A stretch of 17,645 nt of DNA from an uncultured cyanobacterium (lineage in GTDB: Bacteria; Cyanobacteriota; Cyanobacteriia; PCC-6307; Cyanobiaceae), in NCBI GenBank assembly GCA_903862155.1, contig CAIOXF010000044.1:1-17645 (forward strand), read 5' to 3'. Positions 1-6,971 of this stretch are shown one piece after another. Position 1 is the stretch's first letter; each line of letters opens with the position of its first letter. The position numbers were made by a program, and so were the translations under genes. The notes under the pieces are model-generated. The model was not told where the DNA came from. It ran no database searches and worked only from the letters and a program-made list of their open reading frames with translations.

Positions 1-834
1 ATACACGCTCGCTTCCTCCTCGCCCAGGCCGCCGGAGAGAAACAGCACCGCCGGCACGCTCACCGGCACCGTGCGGGTGAGCGTGCGCACCGTGAGCTCG
101 GCCACCTGTTCCGGCCGCTGGCTGCCGGCATGGGATGCCCCGGAGGTGGTCATCGCCGGCTTGAGCACGCTGCCCTCCAGCAACACACCGTTTTTGGCCA
201 GGGCGGCGTACACCTCCCGCAGCACCCGCTCCTGGGCCGCGGCGGCGGTGGCGATGTCGTGGGCGCCATCCATCAGCACTTCCGGCTCCACGATCGGCAC
301 CAGCCCCTCCTCCTGCACGGTGCGGGCATAGCGGGCCAGTCCCCAGGCGTTTTCGCGGATCGCAAGGGGTGAGGGGGCACCCTCCGGGCTGATGCGCAGC
401 ACGGCTCGCCATTTGGCGAAGCGGGCGCCGCGGGCGTAGTAGCGGGCGGCCCGCTCCTGCAGGCCCGCCAGCCCCACGGTGAAGGTTTCGCCCTCCAGGG
501 CGCCGGCCAGCGGCTGCAACCCCTGATCCACCTTGATGCCGGGCACGATGCCCTGGCGGCGGAAGTGCTCCACGATCGGTGTGCCGTCGGTGGCGTCTTG
601 GAAGAGGGTTTCCTCGTAGAGGATCACGCCGCTCACAAAGTTGCTTAGGCCTTCTGTGGTGGCGAGCAGGCTGCGGTAAGCACGGCGGTTGTCTTCGCTG
701 TTCTCGAGGTTGATCGGCGCGAAGCGTTTGCCAATCGTGCCTGTGGATTCATCCGCGGCCAGCAGGCCCTTGCCGGCGCTGGCCAGCAGGTTGGCGGTGG
801 CGATCAGCTCCGCGCGGTGGGTGTCGAGCGTCAT
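1..834 (-). CDS. Fructose-bisphosphate aldolase, class I (partial, 3' end outside window)
   Basis: Reading the minus strand from the ATG at 834 gives 278 residues open to the window edge. The family cleaves fructose-1,6-bisphosphate to dihydroxyacetone phosphate and glyceraldehyde-3-phosphate, in glycolysis and the Calvin cycle, through a lysine Schiff base. Visible marks are GLLAADESTGTIGKRF near residue 23 (D28), KVDQG at 101, FAKWRAVL around K141, IVEPE at 181-185 and the Schiff-base segment LLEGSMLKPAM with K225. FLSGG occurs near 265. These match the plant/animal-type class I enzyme, not the zinc-dependent class II. Roughly the last 70-80 residues of a typical class I protein are missing because of the edge, not through damage. 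It is transcribed divergently from the metallopeptidase, with 100 bp between the starts. I see no strong ribosome binding site. The family call is very secure. Confidence 0.95.
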   Translation of the reverse strand, partial: MTLDTHRAELIATANLLASAGKGLLAADESTGTIGKRFAPINLENSEDNRRAYRSLLATTEGLSNFVSGVILYEETLFQDATDGTPIVEHFRRQGIVPGIKVDQGLQPLAGALEGETFTVGLAGLQERAARYYARGARFAKWRAVLRISPEGAPSPLAIRENAWGLARYARTVQEEGLVPIVEPEVLMDGAHDIATAAAAQERVLREVYAALAKNGVLLEGSVLKPAMTTSGASHAGSQRPEQVAELTVRTLTRTVPVSVPAVLFLSGGLGEEEASVY

Positions 835-896
835 GGCAGGCCCGGGCAATACCACCGGCGTAGCCACGGCGGCAGGGGGCGGCAACGCGTTCCGGT

Positions 897-910
897 ACCA
901 GCAGACTGGT
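897..910. repeat. Inverted repeat in the divergent aldolase/metallopeptidase promoter region
   Basis: The 100-bp gap 835-934 separates two divergent starts and must hold the aldolase promoter and probably that of the cassette. The one clear structure is ACCAG-CAGA-CTGGT, a perfect 5-bp inverted repeat with a 4-base centre, 24 bp before the metallopeptidase ATG. It could be a small operator or may be chance. I could not pick convincing -10/-35 boxes in this GC-rich gap. Confidence 0.3.
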
Positions 911-934
911 TGGCGTCGTGCATCGCATCGGGTG

Positions 935-2041
935 ATGGCGCAGCGGTTCCAAGGCCGCCGGCTGGCCCTACTGCTGGCCCTGCTGCTCGCACCTTGGGCA
1001 GGGCGTGCCCAGTGGCCCGGCCCCCTGCCGGGCCCCAGCCAGACGCCTCTGCCGCAGCAGGCCCGCAGCCTCGAGCAGCTGCGGGTGGGTGAGGGCAGTG
1101 GGGCGGAGCTGCGGCGCCGCTATCTCCAGGCCGCCCACGACCTGCTTCATCGCTACTGGAGTGATCAGGCGGCGGCCCAGGGCAAAACGCTTGAGAAGCC
1201 GGGCCTGTTGTTCGCCGGAGACCAGGCCAGTGGTTGCGGCGTGGGGCGGGTGCAGCACCCGATGGCCTTCTACTGCCCGCAGAGCGGGGAGATCGCGATG
1301 GCCATGAACCTGCGCAAGAGCGTGCGATCGGCCCGGGGCTTGAGCGATCGCGACCTGCTCAGCCTCGATCTGGCGGTGCTGGCCCATGAGTGGGGTCACC
1401 ACGTGAACCGCAGCCTGGGGCTGGGTCCCTACCGGGGCGGCATGGGCCTCACGGTGAAGCAGGAGGAGCTCGCCTCCGACTGGCGCACCGGCATCGTGCT
1501 GGGCTGGCTGCTGGCCAATGGCGCCATGGGGCTCGACGACTTCATCCGCAGCGCCAATCTCATGTTTGAGCTGGGCGATTACGAGCGCATCAACCCCAGC
1601 CACCATGGCTATCCCAAGGATCGTTTCGATGCGCTCACCGCTGGCCTGGCCAGCCAGCTCAGCCCAGGCCAGAAGCTCGGTGATTGGACCGTGGACACCC
1701 GCGAAGCCTTCAGTCGGCCGCTCAGCACCGAACCACGGGTGTACGAGGTGCGGCGCTTTGAGATCGACCGCTCCAACCAGGTAGCCACCAACCTGCTCGG
1801 AGGCCTGCTCGGCGCCGCCAGTTGCCTCTGGGGTTCCTCCGACCAGTGCCTGGGCATGGCGATGCAGCAGGGCAAGGGGCGCGCCTACGGCCGCTACACC
1901 ACCCGCCGCCTCCAGCTCGACTGCAGCTCCGGCCGCTTCGATGTGAGCGACGACCAGTTCGATCCCCAGCCGATCGACCGCGACGGCAAGCGCCAGGCGC
2001 CGGTGCTGGCCCAGCGCGACTGCCGCGCCGCGGGCACGTAG
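935..2041 (+). CDS. Secreted/periplasmic neutral zinc metallopeptidase (YpfJ-like, PF04228 type)
   Basis: This 368-residue protein starts with a likely signal peptide: RFQGRR, then the hydrophobic run LALLLALLLAPWAG, with a possible cut after GRA near residue 25. It should therefore act outside the cytoplasm. The zinc site is HEWGH at 151-155, and a third ligand is likely E178 in EELASDW (an ExxxD pattern, D182). Before it, SGCGVGRVQHPMAFYCP (C101, C114) resembles the TGCG...FYCP stretch of neutral zinc metallopeptidases related to E. coli YpfJ. HHGYPKDRFDAL near 223 fits the region after the ligand in that family. The substrate is unknown. The frame is open back to 689, but that part overlaps the aldolase gene and would bury the signal peptide, so I chose the ATG at 935; a GTG at 932 is an alternative. 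It heads a run of four close genes. Confidence 0.82.
   Translation: MAQRFQGRRLALLLALLLAPWAGRAQWPGPLPGPSQTPLPQQARSLEQLRVGEGSGAELRRRYLQAAHDLLHRYWSDQAAAQGKTLEKPGLLFAGDQASGCGVGRVQHPMAFYCPQSGEIAMAMNLRKSVRSARGLSDRDLLSLDLAVLAHEWGHHVNRSLGLGPYRGGMGLTVKQEELASDWRTGIVLGWLLANGAMGLDDFIRSANLMFELGDYERINPSHHGYPKDRFDALTAGLASQLSPGQKLGDWTVDTREAFSRPLSTEPRVYEVRRFEIDRSNQVATNLLGGLLGAASCLWGSSDQCLGMAMQQGKGRAYGRYTTRRLQLDCSSGRFDVSDDQFDPQPIDRDGKRQAPVLAQRDCRAAGT
1344..1351. repeat. HIP1 octamer GCGATCGC
   Basis: This is a copy of the highly iterated palindrome GCGATCGC known from many cyanobacterial genomes, here inside the metallopeptidase gene. It fits a cyanobacterial origin but has no established local function. Confidence 0.6.
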
Positions 2042-2070
2042 CGTTGCGCCCCAGCTTCCCGTCCGCCTCC

Positions 2071-2703
2071 ATGCGCACCGTGCGCCTGCACCTCAACCCA
2101 GGCAGCGATCTGCGCCAGACGCTCCAGCAGCTCGCTGTGGAGGAACGGGCCTCGGGTTTCGTGCTCGGCGTGGTGGGCAACCTCTCCCAGGCGGCGTTCC
2201 AGTGCCCGGGCCAGAGCGAGCCCACCGTGCTCAGCGGTGAGCTGGAGATCATCACCCTCAACGGCACCCTGGCGCCGGAAGGCGTGCACTTGCACCTGAG
2301 CGTGTCCGACGGGGCCTGCCAGGTGTGGGGCGGCCACCTGGAGCCCGGTAGCCGGGTGCTGGGTGGCGCCGATCTGCTGGTGGGGCTGCTGGACGCCGGC
2401 GGGGCACCTCAGCAGGCCGCGGCACCTGCCGCTCAAGTGCCCATGCCGGCCGAGCCCCGCGTGGGCATCGCCGTGTTGCCCGGCTGCCCCTTCTCGGCCC
2501 GGGCCCTGCGCCTGTTGCGCACCTTGGCCATTCCCCACGTGGTGGAGCAGGTGGAGAGCCAGGAGCAGGCCGATCGCATCCACCAGCTCAGCGGTCGCAC
2601 CACCTTCCCCCAGGTGTTCATCGATGGGGAGCCCATCGGCGGCTACGACGCCCTGGTGGATCTGCACGGCAGCGGCCATCTGGAGGCCCTGCGCCAGGCC
2701 TGA
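2071..2703 (+). CDS. PPC/DUF296 domain fused to a glutaredoxin-like domain
   Basis: The 210-residue protein has two parts. Residues 1-110 match a PPC (DUF296) domain: GVVGNLS at 33-39, SGELEIITLNGTLAP at 55-69 (like the GRFEIL segment of AT-hook proteins), then HLHLSVSD at 73-80 and WGGHL at 86-90. A short Ala/Pro/Gln linker (111-128) leads to a glutaredoxin-like domain at 129-210 with GCPFSARAL (C139-P-F-S142), TTFPQVFIDG with the likely cis-proline P180, and GGYDAL at 190-195. Only the first active-site cysteine is present, so a monothiol mechanism or glutathione/iron-sulfur binding is more likely than dithiol reduction; this is inference. The ATG at 2071 was chosen because the open frame before it runs inside the metallopeptidase. 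It lies 29 bp after that gene and 5 bp before the next, so cotranscription is likely. Function is unknown. Confidence 0.85.
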   Translation: MRTVRLHLNPGSDLRQTLQQLAVEERASGFVLGVVGNLSQAAFQCPGQSEPTVLSGELEIITLNGTLAPEGVHLHLSVSDGACQVWGGHLEPGSRVLGGADLLVGLLDAGGAPQQAAAPAAQVPMPAEPRVGIAVLPGCPFSARALRLLRTLAIPHVVEQVESQEQADRIHQLSGRTTFPQVFIDGEPIGGYDALVDLHGSGHLEALRQA

Positions 2704-2708
2704 CCCGG

Positions 2709-3260
2709 ATGGCCAGCACCTCGGCCCTGCAGCTCACCACCCTCGAGGGCTGCGGGCTGGCGATTGGCCGCTACCCGCGTTTCCGCTACGACGGCCGCGG
2801 CGGTGGTGGGCTTGGGCAGTTGGGGCCGGCTGGCCCTGATGGTTGGCAGCCGCTGGTGTTCGAGCCAGCGGGGCTGCAGATCCCGCCCCTGTGCAGCCGC
2901 ACCACGCGCTTTCTGGGGTTGCCGTTGCCGCCGGGTCTGGCCATTGCAATCCATCCCGAGCAGCTGGCCGGCCGCCTGGATCCCACCAGTGGCGCGCTGA
3001 GCCTTCGGTTCCGCGCGCGCTTTCGCTTCAGCATCGGTGGTTACACCGCTCCAGATCTGTTGATCGACTGCGAGCTCAAGAGCGGTTCGGTGGAGGGAGC
3101 TCGCCACCGGGCCTCCGGATCGCCGATGAATGCCAGCGGGGAGGCGTGTCTGGTGGGGGTGGCGGTGGTGCAGCCCAGCGGCGAGCCCTGGCTGGATCGC
3201 TTTCTGGGTCTGCCTGATGAGGCCCTGGCCCTGCTGCGCTGCCGCCTCACCCCCGCCTGA
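2709..3260 (+). CDS. Protein of unknown function, 183 residues
   Basis: I do not recognise a named family. The ATG lies 5 bp after the stop of the PPC-glutaredoxin gene, and the stop is 5 bp before the oxygenase ATG, so it is an inner gene of a compact operon. The protein is probably soluble: there is no signal peptide or membrane segment. It has a glycine-rich stretch (GRGGGG, 29-34), a strand-like RFRARFRFSIGGY at 101-112, and the exact hexapeptide RFLGLP twice, at 67-72 and 164-169, suggesting an internal duplication or a structural motif. Cysteines at 15, 62, 121, 147 and 178 do not form a pair motif such as CxxC. Codon choice matches the neighbours, so there is no sign of recent transfer. 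The tight packing makes it a real gene; its role is open. Confidence 0.8.
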   Translation: MASTSALQLTTLEGCGLAIGRYPRFRYDGRGGGGLGQLGPAGPDGWQPLVFEPAGLQIPPLCSRTTRFLGLPLPPGLAIAIHPEQLAGRLDPTSGALSLRFRARFRFSIGGYTAPDLLIDCELKSGSVEGARHRASGSPMNASGEACLVGVAVVQPSGEPWLDRFLGLPDEALALLRCRLTPA

Positions 3261-3265
3261 TCGCC

Positions 3266-4222
3266 ATGGCCGCATCCCCGATCCTCGAGGTGGATCTGCT
3301 CGCGTTCGAGCGGGGCAGCGCCGCGCAGCAGGCGGCGGTGGTGGATGGGGTGATGCGCAGCCTCGGCACCGGCTTTGTGCTCACCACCCACGATCTGCCG
3401 CCAGCCCTGCTCGATGAGGCCTACGGGCTGCTCGGCGCGTTCTTCGCGCTGGCGCAGGAGGCCAAGGAGCCCTTTCGGGTGCCGGAGGCCTGCGGCCAGA
3501 CCGGCTACACCGGCACCCTGGTGGAAACAGCCGCCGGCGAAAGCCGGGCCGACTGGAAGGAGATGCTCAACTGGGCCGCCCCGCTACCGGCCCACCACCC
3601 GCTGCGGCGCCGCTTTCCGTTGCTCTATCCCGAGCAGCTGCTGCCCGAGCTGGCGGTGCCCGGCATCACGGCGGTGCTTGAACGCTTCCACCGCGCCATC
3701 GCCGAGCTGCAGCGCCGCTTCCTGCGGGTGATCGCCACCGGCCTCGGCGTGCATCCCGATTTCTTCGATGCCGTGGTGAGCGATGCGCCCACCCTCACCC
3801 GCGCCATCCACTATCCGCCCATGGCTGAGGCGCCGCCCGGCGGTCACGTGTGGGCCGCCGCCCATGCCGACATCAACCTGATCACGGCCCTGCCCCGCGC
3901 CACCGCCCCAGGGCTGCAGGTGCAGGTGAATGGCGAGTGGGTGGATGCCCTGGCTCCCGATGGCCAGGTGATCATCAACAGTGGCCTGATGCTCGAGCAC
4001 CTCAGCAATGGCCGCATCCCCAGCGGCTGGCACCGGGTGGTGGCCCCCGAAGGCTCCAGCGGCAGCCGGCTGAGCGTGGTGCAGTTCTGCCACCCGCGCC
4101 CCTCCACCCTGCTGAGCCCGCTGGCCAGCTGCATCACGCCCGAACGGCCCCAGCGCTACGCCGGTGTGCTCGCCGCTGATGCTCTCGAAGACGTGCTCTA
4201 CCGGATCAACCTGATGGGCTGA
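3266..4222 (+). CDS. 2-oxoglutarate/Fe(II)-dependent oxygenase, isopenicillin N synthase-like
   Basis: This 318-residue protein has the non-haem iron site of the superfamily: HADINLITAL with H200 and D202, a distal histidine H256 in SGWHRVV, and the 2-oxoglutarate-binding RxS as R268-L-S270 in SRLSVVQF. The N-terminal part (LEVDLLAF near 7-14, TGFVLTTHDLP at 35-45) matches the DIOX_N region of isopenicillin N synthase-like enzymes. Members couple decarboxylation of 2-oxoglutarate to hydroxylation or ring chemistry on a small molecule; the substrate cannot be read from the sequence. Length is usual and no key residue is missing. It is the last gene of the four-gene plus-strand cluster, starting 5 bp after the preceding stop, and it ends 4 bp from the stop of the convergent hisD. 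A cytosolic location is likely. Confidence 0.9.
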   Translation: MAASPILEVDLLAFERGSAAQQAAVVDGVMRSLGTGFVLTTHDLPPALLDEAYGLLGAFFALAQEAKEPFRVPEACGQTGYTGTLVETAAGESRADWKEMLNWAAPLPAHHPLRRRFPLLYPEQLLPELAVPGITAVLERFHRAIAELQRRFLRVIATGLGVHPDFFDAVVSDAPTLTRAIHYPPMAEAPPGGHVWAAAHADINLITALPRATAPGLQVQVNGEWVDALAPDGQVIINSGLMLEHLSNGRIPSGWHRVVAPEGSSGSRLSVVQFCHPRPSTLLSPLASCITPERPQRYAGVLAADALEDVLYRINLMG

Positions 4223-4226
4223 GCCC

Positions 4227-4231
<5 letters not shown>
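4210..4231. terminator. Hairpin spanning both stop codons of a convergent gene pair (possible bidirectional terminator)
   Basis: The stem pairs 4210-4214 with 4227-4231 and 4216-4219 (GGGC) with 4223-4226 (GCCC). T4215 is a single bulge and the 3-base loop 4220-4222 is the oxygenase TGA stop. The hisD stop (TCA on the plus strand, 4227-4229) lies in the other arm. It is GC-rich and sits where transcripts from both sides must end, but neither strand has a T-run after it, so a classic intrinsic terminator is not proven. Confidence 0.45.
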
Positions 4232-5531
<1,300 letters not shown>

Positions 5532-5572
5532 GGGCCGGGAGATTGCTGTGGTTCACAAGCTAGAGCCCGGCT

Positions 5573-5603
5573 TTCACATCCCCGGAGCACCTGCGGGTAG
5601 GAT
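5573..5603 (+). promoter_or_regulatory. Candidate rpsT promoter
   Basis: In the 103-bp gap between divergent hisD and rpsT, TTCACA (5573-5578, five of six against TTGACA) and TAGGAT (5598-5603, four of six against TATAAT) lie 19 bp apart and 31 bp before the rpsT GTG. The spacing is slightly long, so this is a weak call by eye. I see no convincing hisD promoter on the other strand. Confidence 0.35.
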
Positions 5604-5634
5604 CTCCGTTTGCCGAACCAGCGCCCGAACGCCT

Positions 5635-5934
5635 GTGGCCAATAACAAGTCGTCGAAGAAGCGTATCGAGATTGCCGAGCGCAATCGCCTCCGCAACCGC
5701 TCCTACAAGTCTGCCGTGCGCACCCTGATGAAGCGCTGCTTCACCGCCTGCACCGCCTACGCCCAGGAGCCCGGTGATTCCACCAAGGAATCCGTGCAAA
5801 AAACCATGAGCGCGGCTTTCAGCAAGATCGACAAGGCTGTGAAGGTGGGCGTTCTGCACCGCAACACTGGCGCCAACCAGAAGGCCCGCCTGAGCGTGGC
5901 CGTGAAGAAGGCGATCGAGCCAGCCAAGGCCTGA
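5635..5934 (+). CDS. rpsT: 30S ribosomal protein S20
   Basis: S20 is a small basic protein that binds the 5' domain of 16S rRNA early in 30S assembly. The 99-residue reading is rich in Lys, Arg and Ala, with the usual pattern: ANNKSSKKRIEIAERNRLRN at the start, SAVRTLMKR at 27-34, and a C-terminal VGVLHRNTGANQKARLS at 71-87 that ends the helical hairpin. The start is a GTG at 5635; no in-frame ATG gives a sensible N-terminus, and the frame before it is only an open stretch antisense to hisD. It stands divergent from hisD and is followed 44 bp later by tatD. A 7-bp hairpin begins five bases after its stop. Autogenous control is known for E. coli S20, where a weak start codon matters; whether it applies here is inference. 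Confidence 0.96.
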   Translation: MANNKSSKKRIEIAERNRLRNRSYKSAVRTLMKRCFTACTAYAQEPGDSTKESVQKTMSAAFSKIDKAVKVGVLHRNTGANQKARLSVAVKKAIEPAKA

Positions 5935-5939
5935 GCTCT

Positions 5940-5956
5940 GCCGCCACCATGGCGGC
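5940..5956 (+). other. RNA hairpin between rpsT and tatD
   Basis: GCCGCCA-CCA-TGGCGGC is a perfect 7-bp stem with a 3-base loop, starting five bases after the rpsT stop. No T-run follows, so it is more likely an mRNA-stabilising or processing hairpin, or a weak attenuator, than a full terminator. It would also bury the upstream ATG at 5949, which favours 5979 as the tatD start. Confidence 0.45.
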
Positions 5957-5978
5957 GTCCAGCGCGTCGGAAGCTGCC

Positions 5979-6773
5979 ATGGCGATTTCACTGGTCGACA
6001 GCCACTGCCACATCGTCTTTCGCAATTTCGATGACGATCTGGAAGACGTGGCCCAGCGCTGGCGCGATGCCGGCGTTAAGTCGTTGGTGCACGCCTGCGT
6101 AGAGCCCTCCGAGATCCCGGCCATCCGGGCGCTGGCCGATCGCTTCCCAGAGATGCGCTACTCGGTGGGCGTGCATCCGCTCGACACCCAGCACTGGCAG
6201 GCCGATACCCAGCAGGTGCTCCGTGATGCGGCCAAGGCCGATTCGCGGGTGGTGGCTATTGGCGAGCTTGGCCTCGACCTGTTTCGCGACAAGAATCTCG
6301 ACGAGCAGCTCGCGGTTCTTGACCCCCAACTGGACCTGGCGGTTGAGCTCGATCTGCCGGTGATCATTCACTGCCGGGATGCGGCCGAGCCGATGCTGGT
6401 CGAGCTTCGTCGCCGCGCTGAAGTCGGCACCTGCCCCCGCGGTGTGATGCATTGCTGGGGCGGAACCCCTGAGGAGATGGCCGGCTTTCTCGAGCTCGGC
6501 TTCTTCATCAGTTTCAGCGGCGTGGTGACCTTCCCGAAGTCAGACGCCACCCATGCCTGTGCCCGCCAGGTGCCGGCGGATCGCTATCTCGTGGAAACCG
6601 ACTGCCCGTTCCTGGCACCGGTGCCGCGCCGCGGTAAGCGCAACGAACCCGCCTATGTGGCGGCGGTAGCCGAGAAGGTGGCTGAACTCCGGGGCGAAAG
6701 CCTGGAGATGGTGGCCCATACCAGTAGCGCCAATGCCACTGCGCTATTCGGGCTTCCGGTTCACAATGTATGA
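5979..6773 (+). CDS. tatD: TatD-family metal-dependent hydrolase (DNase-like)
   Basis: TatD proteins are TIM-barrel amidohydrolase-superfamily enzymes with metal-dependent 3'-5' exonuclease activity, tied to DNA repair and turnover; they act in the cytoplasm and are not needed for Tat export. With 264 residues the protein has every metal ligand: H9 and H11 in DSHCHIVF, E96 in AIGELGLDLF, H131 in IIHCRDA, H158 in MHCWGG, and D208 in VETDCPFLAPVPRRGKRNEP, the family signature. The start at 5979 places DSHCH seven residues in, as usual, and has GGAAG (5969-5973) five bases ahead. An ATG at 5949 would add ten Ala/Ser-rich residues but lies inside a hairpin. It follows rpsT by 44 bp and is followed by rpoB, so these may share transcripts. 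Confidence 0.93.
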   Translation: MAISLVDSHCHIVFRNFDDDLEDVAQRWRDAGVKSLVHACVEPSEIPAIRALADRFPEMRYSVGVHPLDTQHWQADTQQVLRDAAKADSRVVAIGELGLDLFRDKNLDEQLAVLDPQLDLAVELDLPVIIHCRDAAEPMLVELRRRAEVGTCPRGVMHCWGGTPEEMAGFLELGFFISFSGVVTFPKSDATHACARQVPADRYLVETDCPFLAPVPRRGKRNEPAYVAAVAEKVAELRGESLEMVAHTSSANATALFGLPVHNV

Positions 6774-6774
6774 T
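6769..6774 (+). promoter_or_regulatory. Candidate -10 box of an rpoB promoter overlapping the tatD stop
   Basis: TATGAT (five of six against TATAAT) stands out in an AT-richer patch at the end of tatD and contains its TGA stop. No good -35 box is visible at 16-18 bp; the best is TTCGGG at 6747-6752. If used, transcription would start near 6781 and give an rpoB leader of about 190 bases. Confidence 0.4.
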
Positions 6775-6846
6775 GTTCCATTGGCCTGGAAGCGGTCCCG
6801 CTCCCTTGTTGTCGACGCCTGAAGCCCTGAAGCGAGTCCGTTGAAG

Positions 6847-6931
6847 TACGCGCCACTCGCGTAGCCGTTCCCCTTGTGGGGGACGGCTGTTCGTGTCGGC
6901 GCCGATCAGCGACCCGGGTTTCCGGATCGGC
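6847..6931 (+). promoter_or_regulatory. Structured rpoB leader with tandem inverted repeats
   Basis: The 198-bp gap between tatD and rpoB has no gene. It holds, in order, TACGCG-CCACT-CGCGTA (6847-6863, 6-bp stem), then a stem of 11 pairs (6863-6873 with 6878-6888, loop TTGT, one G-T pair) and GCCGATC...GATCGGC (6901-6907 with 6925-6931, 7-bp stem, 17-base loop). The first two share A6863 and so abut or compete. The second is followed by GTTCGTGT, only mildly T-rich, so it could pause or attenuate rather than terminate. A role in controlling RNA polymerase synthesis is plausible but unproven. AGG at 6961-6963, eight bases before the rpoB ATG, is the only hint of a ribosome binding site. Confidence 0.5.
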
Positions 6932-6971
6932 CGGCCCTACCCCCCCCAACCCGTTCCTGCAGGTTCACCGC

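Noticed and set aside
689..934. N-terminal extension of the metallopeptidase frame
   Set aside because: It lies mostly opposite the aldolase coding sequence and would put 82 residues before an obvious signal peptide.
5940..5952. GCCGCCACCATGG, identical to the Kozak consensus
   Set aside because: Chance in a GC-rich bacterial sequence; it is half of a hairpin and Kozak context has no meaning in bacteria.
6940..6947. Run of eight C before rpoB, as a possible phase-variation tract
   Set aside because: It is short, lies outside any coding frame and promoter spacing, and switching of an essential polymerase gene is implausible.
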